Below, one piece after another: positions 57,475 through 64,000 of a stretch of 64,000 bases of DNA. Below the pieces are notes generated by a model, which was not told the DNA's origin, ran no database searches, and saw only the letters and a list, made by a program, of their open reading frames with translations. Position numbers and translations under genes: made by a program. Position 1 is the first letter of the stretch, and each line of letters opens with the position of its first letter. The stretch comes from Jacaranda mimosifolia (Eukaryota > Streptophyta > Magnoliopsida > Lamiales > Bignoniaceae), in NCBI GenBank assembly GCA_018894105.1, contig CM032123.1, forward strand, positions 248,001 through 312,000. The letters are read 5' to 3'.

Positions 57475-60039
57475 TTAGTGCTTAATTTCTCCCAGTCTCA
57501 GTCCCTCTAATTCCATTGCTACTTCTTTCATGCTAGGCCTATCATCCCCTTTCTTATTTAAGCAACTTCTTGCAAGCACAGCAAATTTCTTTATTGCCTC
57601 CCTATTATCTTCCCTCACAACAATGTTATCTTGGAGTATTTTGAATAAGTTGTCTTGCTTCATCGCGGAAAGGAAAAACTTGGCTAAATTTCTCTCGTCC
57701 GTTGGCCCTCCAAAGCTCACTGCCATCATTCCTGTTAGCAGCTCCACAAGGACTATGCCAAAGCTATAAACATCGCTTTTCTTGGTCATTTGATGCGTCT
57801 CCAGACATTCAGGATCTAGATATGCTACTGTTCCACGCACCACTAGAGATTGTTGTGATTGGTCCAAGAGAACCAATCTTGAAGCTTTAAAATCAGACAC
57901 TTTTGCTGTCAAAGTGTGGTCTAAAAGAATATTTGCAGACTTTATGTCTCTGTGGATAATTGAAGGGGAAGCTGCATGGTGTAAATACGAGAGCGCGTCG
58001 GCAACTTCTGCAGCTATTTTCAGACGCATGTCCCAAGAAAGAAAACATGCTTTTGACTTGTTTTGTATGTGTTCGAAAAGGCCTCCATTGTTTATGAACT
58101 CGTACACTAGCAGAGGTACTTGTGTTTCCAAGCAGCAACCAAGAAGCTTGACCGCATTCCTGTGATTGATTTTGGACAAAACAATCAACTCATTGATGAA
58201 TTCCTCATTTTGGGTGGGATCAACTTCTCTGGACTTCTTGATGGCAACTATTTTGTCATCTGGTAAGAAGCCTTCATATACAGTGCCATAGCCTCCTTGA
58301 CCAATGATCGAACTGTTGTGGAAGTTGTTGGTCACTTTATGCAGCTCGGATTCACTAAAGATTTTTAGCATATCCAACGATTTGCCTTTTCCAGTAATTT
58401 TTTCTTCCAGTAACTTGCCCCCATTTTGTTGAAAGAACTTTTTTCTCATCTTCATTAGCTTTATCCTCTTCAGTTCCAAGTGCAACCAACAAGCCGTCAA
58501 TAGCAGAACAATGACCCCTAAAGTAATCCCTTTTTTCATACATCAACAAGCAAAATAGAATATACATATCAGATTGGATTCTCTTTCTCAATGTACTGGT
58601 GGACTTCAAACTGAAACATACATACATCATGGGACAAGGAATAGAGGATATTAATTAAGGATGATTTCCGCTGCATATTTTCATTAATTAATCTTTAAAA
58701 AGAGAAAGTTACTAATACTGTTGTACTAGCGACTTCTTTGACAAAAAGGAAAAAGTTATATATGCTGACCTGCAACAAGTTTGAATACAATTGATTCACC
58801 ACGAATGCAACCTTTTCCATCTTTTTTCCCATCACCATGGTACCCTTTGGGGCAAAGACAGTTAAAATCTCCTGGTGTGTTCTCGCAACGTATTTCACAT
58901 TTGTTGAGATTTGGATCTTTGCATTCATCTATATCTGTAAAAAAAAAAAAAATAGTAGAATATTTGTGTTTCAACAAAAATAAAAAAGTAAAGAAAAAAG
59001 GTCGTTAAATACATTAGGTTAGCCAGCTTAGCCACATATTTCATGATCATAGGTAAGGATATAGTTAGTCATTTTATACCTTTGCAACCATTAACGAGGT
59101 AAGGATTGCCCTCATATCCATTCTTGCAGGAACATCGATATCCTAAATAATCTTTCACATCATTACAATTAGAGTTATCTTGGCATGCGTAGCTACTTAG
59201 ATTCTTTCGAGCCATTTCACACGTCTCACTCCCTATGGTCCAATCTAGCACCCTGGGAACCTTCTCCACTTGCTGCAAATTGGTAAGATTATCTAAAGTG
59301 AAGTTGAATTGTTCTCCTTCAACCACAAAGGCATAGGTGCAGCGATTGAAGCCCCACACAGAAGTGTGATTATTATAACTCCCAACTTCGAGGCTAGTTC
59401 TCCACATATCCTTTGGAATAGATGCCTGACAACATCCCCCACCATCGCAGCTTCCATTATTAACAAATTCCGTGCTCTCACATATGGAGATGCATCCCAT
59501 GGTGTACCTACGAAATATATAAATGTATATATGCATAGTAATTACAGAAACAGTTTAAGGTTTTTAATGATGATAAAATTAAAGGCTCATGTATATATGT
59601 ACCTTTTGCGTCCACTTTCGCCCCTGAGGTAACCATAAGAATCACATCCCACGACCACAAACTTATTAGCCGTACTGTTGACATAGAACTTGGGGAGTCC
59701 AAACCGTGGCTCCAAATGCGAGTCGGGATCGACGCCCCCAGACCGGCTATAGCACTTTCGGCTCATCCGCCCCAGGACATACAATTGTCCCTTTAGAGTG
59801 ATTTTTGTGACATTGATGATGGTTTGATCTAGGAATGGTTTGGGAGGATGATGAGGCTGAGAGGTATTGTCGCACCTGATGAAGAAATCTTCGTTGAGAT
59901 AACAGCCTTCTTCCATGCCGAATGGGTATGGGATTGGAACATCCCCACATTTATCACTGCACCATTGCTCAGGTTGCTTAGAACCATTTCCCAATATTGG
60001 TAAAATCAACAACAAAAACAACACAAAAACTGACATCAT
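57475..60039 (-). CDS. WAKL-8: wall-associated receptor kinase-like protein, 4 exons
   Basis: Exons: 60039-59603, 59507-59080, 58934-58770, 58529-57475 (2085 bp, 694 aa, frame preserved). Start MMSVFVLFLLLILPILGNG (signal peptide). GUB_WAK DKCGDVPIPYPFGM; its ectodomain is the most diverged of the full-length set. EGF CSCKNGYEGNPYLVNGC; EGF_CA DIDECKDPNLNKCEIRCEN, three residues longer than in WAKL-1. Exon 2 uses a TAG acceptor where others have CAG. The kinase has [17 protein letters not shown] and HRDIKSANILLD. DFG is DFK (AAA at 57886-57888) and the P+1 loop reads GTVAYLDPECL. The frame ends at TAA after GEIKH, one codon before the Trp-to-TAG site shared with WAKL-1 and -4; that TAG and a further TAA are also present, so the tail is gone for good. 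Introns 1 and 2 are shorter than in other copies. Confidence 0.87.
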
Positions 60040-60142
60040 TTGAGACTGAATTATTATAACTACTTTTCTAACAATTCTTTCTTATATTCTTTCTTCTATA
60101 TATATATATATATGTATGCAATTTTCGATTTCAATCATGCAA

Positions 60143-60155
60143 CCCTTTTTATATA
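60143..60155 (-). promoter_or_regulatory. Putative TATA box of WAKL-8
   Basis: TATATAAAAAGGG on minus, about 105 bp upstream of the ATG, in the conserved position. Confidence 0.45.
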
Positions 60156-61628
60156 GTTCTAAATTATTAAGGTGGTGACCCCCAAGTCATTATAAGAAAA
60201 AAAGGGGGAGGTAACCCAAAGCAATTTCCTTATCTTTTTTCTCCTCTGGAGATAAAAATGCTTGAGCTCATTGGAGCATTCTGCCAAGTTAATGGATGTC
60301 ATAATCTTGACTTAAAAAGTAAGTCTACTTGCAAGCTGCAGCTGACAGCCTCCAAGTAAGATCAAATAGCCTTTAATTTAAATTTAGATGGACAGATTTT
60401 AAATGTGGAAACATACTCAGGTTATATTTGGATATGTTTTATATATTTTGTATTATGTATTTTAGAAGAAAGAATTTTTTGATGTTGGGGAATGTAAAAG
60501 ATGTGTTGGGGATTGTAATGAATATTTATTTATATTTTGGAGAATAATTATAAATTTATTTTGGAGTGTGTTCTTCTGTTTATTTATATTTTGAGAGAAA
60601 TTTTTTTTTAATATAACAGTTAAATCAATATCTTTTGTTGGATTTTTGGCATAAAAATAAAAATGATAATTTTTTTGTTGTAAAAATAATAATATATAAA
60701 ATATATATGATATATATGTGTGTGTATATATATAAATGAAAATAATTTGGAAATGATAAAGGATAGAAAAAAGTATTTTGGAAAAAATTAATTTTAATAT
60801 TTTGAACTCCATTTGCTCTGAATGAATTTGCCGTTTTTCCCTATTGATTCACGACGCGTGGAACTGGAATATATATAGAAGAAAAGTGTCTCCCCCTCCT
60901 CATTATTGTGTGTGTGTGTGTGTGTGTGTGTGTATTTGTATACTTTTTTGGCAAAGTTCCCAGTCCCACTCATTAATTTTATTGAAGAAGCTTCAGAGAG
61001 ACAGAGAAAGACAGAGGGATGAGGCTACAGGATCGGGAGGGTCATCCATCCTTTTCACGTGTTCCATCTATTCAGCTACTTGGGTCATTTTCAAGTACCT
61101 TCCAACATTCTTTCCAATTGCTTTCAAAAATAAAAATTCTTTATTGGCCCTCATCTATATACATACATCTCAAGAGAGAATACTCTTTTGAACAACTTAA
61201 TAATTAAACTACAATTAAATATTAGGTGGAATTAAGAAAAATAGGGAATTCATTAGATCATATAGATGCTAATTAAGCCATAAATATTTCTTCAACCTAG
61301 CTAATTAAGAGTTAAATTAATTTTTTTAGTGAAAAATAAAAAAAAAAGGGGAAAAAATGCTGGATCAACTCAAATAGGACATACGTACTAGATTGTCTTT
61401 TATCGATTTTCGATTTTGCTCCATTATATATATATATATATATACACACACAAGTGCAGAAGACACCGTGCAAGGTGGTCTACTCGTTAACATAATTAAA
61501 TATATGCTTTATAATAAAAATAATTTTACATTTTAAATTCAAAATAATCTAGTAGTGTTACCATAGAAACGGTTTTCATTATAAAAATTATTATACATAG
61601 CTATGAAATTAAAAAAGAGTTTGAAAAT
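60156..61628. other. Intergenic flank WAKL-8 to WAKL-9
   Basis: Shortened relative of the WAKL-3/-7 upstream flank. It has a TG microsatellite (60908-60933), gives the empty site for the foldback element at about 61425-61455, and ends at a deletion junction near 61628. No gene. Confidence 0.6.
60908..60933. repeat. (TG)n microsatellite
   Basis: About 13 TG units in the conserved upstream block, at the place where other copies have TTA or ATC repeats. Confidence 0.9.
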
Positions 61629-61753
61629 TCCATGCCGAATGGGCATGGAATTGGGGCATCCCCACATTTATCACTGCACCATTGCTCAGGTTGCTTAGCA
61701 CCATCTCCCAATATTGGTAAAATCAACAACAAAAACAATACAACTGACATCAT
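61629..61753 (-). pseudogene. WAKL-9: exon-1 fragment
   Basis: From ATG at 61753 it reads MMSVVLFLLLILPILGDG, then [20 protein letters not shown] and GM, the signal peptide and start of GUB_WAK, with YPF changed to CPF. Homology ends at 61629, where flanking DNA like 23217-23285 begins; the rest of the gene is missing. A TATA-like run remains at 61848-61860. A frame is open only because the fragment is short. Confidence 0.82.
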
Positions 61754-61847
61754 TTGAGACTGAATTATTATAACTACTTTTCTAGCATTAATTCTTTCTT
61801 ATATTCTTTCTTCTATATATATGCAATTTTCGATTTCAATCATGCAA

Positions 61848-61860
61848 CCCTTTTTATATA
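61848..61860 (-). promoter_or_regulatory. Retained TATA-like box of WAKL-9
   Basis: TATATAAAAAGGG on minus in the conserved position, about 95 bp upstream of the truncated exon's ATG. Confidence 0.4.
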
Positions 61861-62614
61861 GTTCCCAATTATTAAGGTGGTGACCCCCAAGTCATTATTA
61901 AAAAAAAAGGGAGGTGACCCCAAAGCAATTTCCTTATCTTTTGTCTCCCCTGGAGATAAAAATGCTTGTACTCATTGGAATATTTTGCCATGTTAATGGA
62001 TGTCATAATCTGGACTTAAAAAGTAAGTCTACTTGCAAGTTGCAGCTGACAGCCTCCAAGTAAGATCAAACAGCCTTTAATTAAAATTTAGATGGACAGA
62101 TTTTAAATGTGGAAAGATACTCAGGTAATATTTGGATATGTTTTACATATTTTGTATTATGTATTTTATGAGAAAGAATTTTTTGATGTTGGGGAATGTG
62201 AAAGATGTGTTGGGGATTGTGATGAATATTTGTTTATATTTTGGAGAATAATTATAAATTTATTTTGGGGAGTATTGTTATGTTTATTTATGTTTTGAGA
62301 GGAGAAATTTTTTAATATAACAGTCGAATCAATATCTTTTTGTTGGATTTTTGACATGAAAATGAAATTGAGTAATTTTCAAGTACCTTGCAAATTTCTT
62401 TCCAATTGGTTTCAAAATAAAAATTCTTTATTGGCCGTCATCTATATACATACATCTCAAGAGAGAGTACTCTTTTTGAATAACTTAATAATTAAACTAC
62501 AGTTAAATATTATGGTAGAATTAAGAAAAATATGGAATTAATTAGATCATATAGATGCTAATTAAGCCATCAATGTTTCTTCAACCTAGCTAGCTAATTA
62601 AGAGTTAAATTAAT
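61861..62614. other. Intergenic flank between exon-1 fragments
   Basis: Shortened WAKL upstream flank. Homology jumps near 62370 from the part after the AT-rich run to the part with TTTTCAAGTACC, skipping several hundred bases. No gene. Confidence 0.55.
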
Positions 62615-62849
62615 TTTTTGTGACATTGATGTTGGTTTTACGTAGGAATGGTTTGGGAGGATTGTAAGAGTGATCACAATTAATGAAAAAGTCTTCGTTT
62701 AGATAACAGTCTTGGCTCATGCCGAATGGGTATGGGACTTCAACACCACCACAATATTTATCTCTGCACCGTTCCTCAGGCTGCTGCTTAGCACCATCTC
62801 CCAATATTGGTAAAATCAACAACAAAAACAACAACACAACTGACACCAT
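62615..62849 (-). pseudogene. WAKL-10: exon-1 fragment
   Basis: From ATG at 62849 it reads MVSVVLLFLLLILPILGDG, then [23 protein letters not shown] and CYLNEDFFINCD, ending NINVTK at the junction with flanking DNA (GTTAAATTAATTTTTT). The remaining exons are absent. It is the most diverged exon 1 in the window and has an extra residue between Lys and Cys in the first cysteine motif. A broken gene. Confidence 0.85.
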
Positions 62850-62957
62850 TTGACCGATGATCGATCAGACTGAGTAAATTACTATATATAGCAATTGTTA
62901 ATTTCTCTAATTTTCTTTCTTCAATTCTATAGGCTGTTTCCATTTCCCTGCATGTGA

Positions 62958-62970
62958 CCCTTTTTATATA
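62958..62970 (-). promoter_or_regulatory. Putative TATA box of WAKL-10
   Basis: TATATAAAAAGGG on minus about 110 bp upstream of the ATG, conserved with the other copies. Confidence 0.4.
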
Positions 62971-63825
62971 GTTATCAATAATTGTTGTGGAGCCCCCAAC
63001 CCAATGAGGTATTTAATTCCTGATGCTTTTTCATTTTTCAGAGATAAAAATGCTTGGAGTACCTACGTAGTCTTATTATAATACTGCCAAGTCAATGAAA
63101 TGTGCTAATCTTGAATTAAAAAGGCCTGTTTGCAAGCTGCAGCTGACAGCTTCCTTTCCTGGTAATTCCTTAGATCAAATAGCATTTAATTTAAATTCAG
63201 TTGGACTGGAATGGTTTTAATTAATTGTGGAAATTAGATACTCAAGAATATTATTCATGCATATGATCAATAATGCAACTATAAACTTTCGGAGTCGGTC
63301 TTTCTTGGTTCATAACAGTTTGCAGAAAAGTATTACCTTACTGTTGTTGGTCTTTGATTCATGACGCGTGGAACATATAGCTCAAAATTTCGTCCCAGAC
63401 CTAGTCATTAATTTTATTAAGTTGCAGAGAAAGAGAGGGAAGGCTAGAGAAAATACAATATGCAGCTGGTTATTAAGAAAAATATGGAAATTAATTAATA
63501 TTAGATTAGATGCTAAGCCATAAATATTTCTTCAACCTAGCTACCTAGCTGGCTAATTAAGAGTTAAATTATATTTTTAATTAAAAAATAAAAAAGAAAA
63601 AGAAAAGGCTCAGCTCAAATAGGACATACATACTGCATACATACCTACTAGATTTTCTGTCTAATTTTATCTATTTTCATTTCGTTTCAAGGTTTCTCGG
63701 TTAATTTATAGAACATGATTAATTTCCAATTTTAATTCCATGCATATTGATGCTCGTTATCAGTACTATCCTTTTCATATATGGTTCTTCCAGGGGACCC
63801 ATAGTTGTTTTCCTTACCAACAAAA
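62971..63825. other. Upstream flank of WAKL-10
   Basis: Follows the common upstream flank (CTGCAGCTGACAGC, GACGCGTGGAA, TCGTCCCA, CTCAAATAGGACATACATAC words) without MITEs. It diverges after about 63660. No gene seen. Confidence 0.55.
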
Positions 63826-64000
63826 ATTTTCATCTATATATATATATTGCATTTCCACGCGTCGTGAATCAATATGCCAACAAAAAGGTTACATTTTCTC
63901 TGCAAACTGTTAAATAAGAACTCAGAAATAAAGACCGACTCCAAAAGTTTTGAGTTGCATTCTTCAGATTCACCAACCAAGAAAATCTAATGAATCATAA
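63826..64000. repeat. Inverted copy of the WAKL upstream flank
   Basis: Reverse complement of the block found, for example, at about 31235-31395: TTCCACGCGTCGTGAATCA, then GCCAACAAAAAGG, AACTGTTAAATAAGAAC, CCAAAAGTTTTGAGTTGCAT and CACCAACCAAGAAAAT. The forward-oriented version lies 450 bp to the left (63280-63400). Confidence 0.88.

Overview
This window is plant nuclear DNA. It is AT-rich, with GT-AG introns, many non-autonomous DNA transposons, and one gene family throughout: wall-associated receptor kinase-like proteins (WAKLs), all on the minus strand. The species cannot be named from the sequence; a non-grass angiosperm is a guess. I found no tRNA, rRNA, CRISPR or bacterial feature, but I did not scan exhaustively for RNA genes.

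Full-length copies have four exons with constant phases. Exon 1 (about 425-443 bp) encodes a signal peptide and the start of a GUB_WAK galacturonan-binding-type domain. Exon 2 (always 428 bp) encodes the rest of that region and a first EGF repeat. Exon 3 (156-165 bp) encodes a calcium-binding-type EGF. Exon 4 (1055-1205 bp) encodes the membrane helix, juxtamembrane segment and Ser/Thr/Tyr kinase. Exons join in phases 2, 1 and 1. Exon 4 starts at a splice acceptor (AG then GG ATT), so the ATG just before it is intronic.

Layout: WAKL-1 (1013-3708, open); kinase-only pseudogene WAKL-2 (about 7860-9110); R2R3-MYB exon relic on plus (9794-9862); WAKL-3 (13483-16255, nonsense codon in the kinase); WAKL-4 (26334-29003, open); ectodomain-only pseudogene WAKL-5 (33198-36299, with a Mutator-like insertion in exon 1); kinase-only pseudogene WAKL-6 (about 39840-41540); second MYB relic (43627-43749); WAKL-7 (47353-50129, open, longest tail); WAKL-8 (57475-60039, open); exon-1 fragments WAKL-9 and WAKL-10 (61629-61753, 62615-62849). 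The order 1-2-MYB-3-4 repeats as 5-6-MYB-7-8, so about 31-34 kb was duplicated in tandem. The junction is visible near 33197. At 63826 the flanking sequence reappears inverted, so the array probably changes orientation just past the right edge.

Expected role (family knowledge): plasma-membrane receptors with a cell-wall-facing ectodomain that can contact pectin-type polymers, and a cytoplasmic kinase. The most notable property is that all five copies with a complete exon set have lost the glycine of the kinase DFG motif (Arg in 1, 3 and 4; Lys in 7 and 8). The two decayed kinase-only copies keep DFG. The array may therefore express receptor-like proteins with weak or no phosphotransfer. WAKL-1, -4 and -8 also share a nonsense change that removes the tail after the kinase.

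Intergenic DNA is largely insertions whose target duplications and paralogous empty sites can be read: two Mutator-like elements with 9-bp duplications, hAT-like MITEs with 8-bp duplications, a CACTA-like element, a solo LTR, and foldback elements with GC-rich cores.
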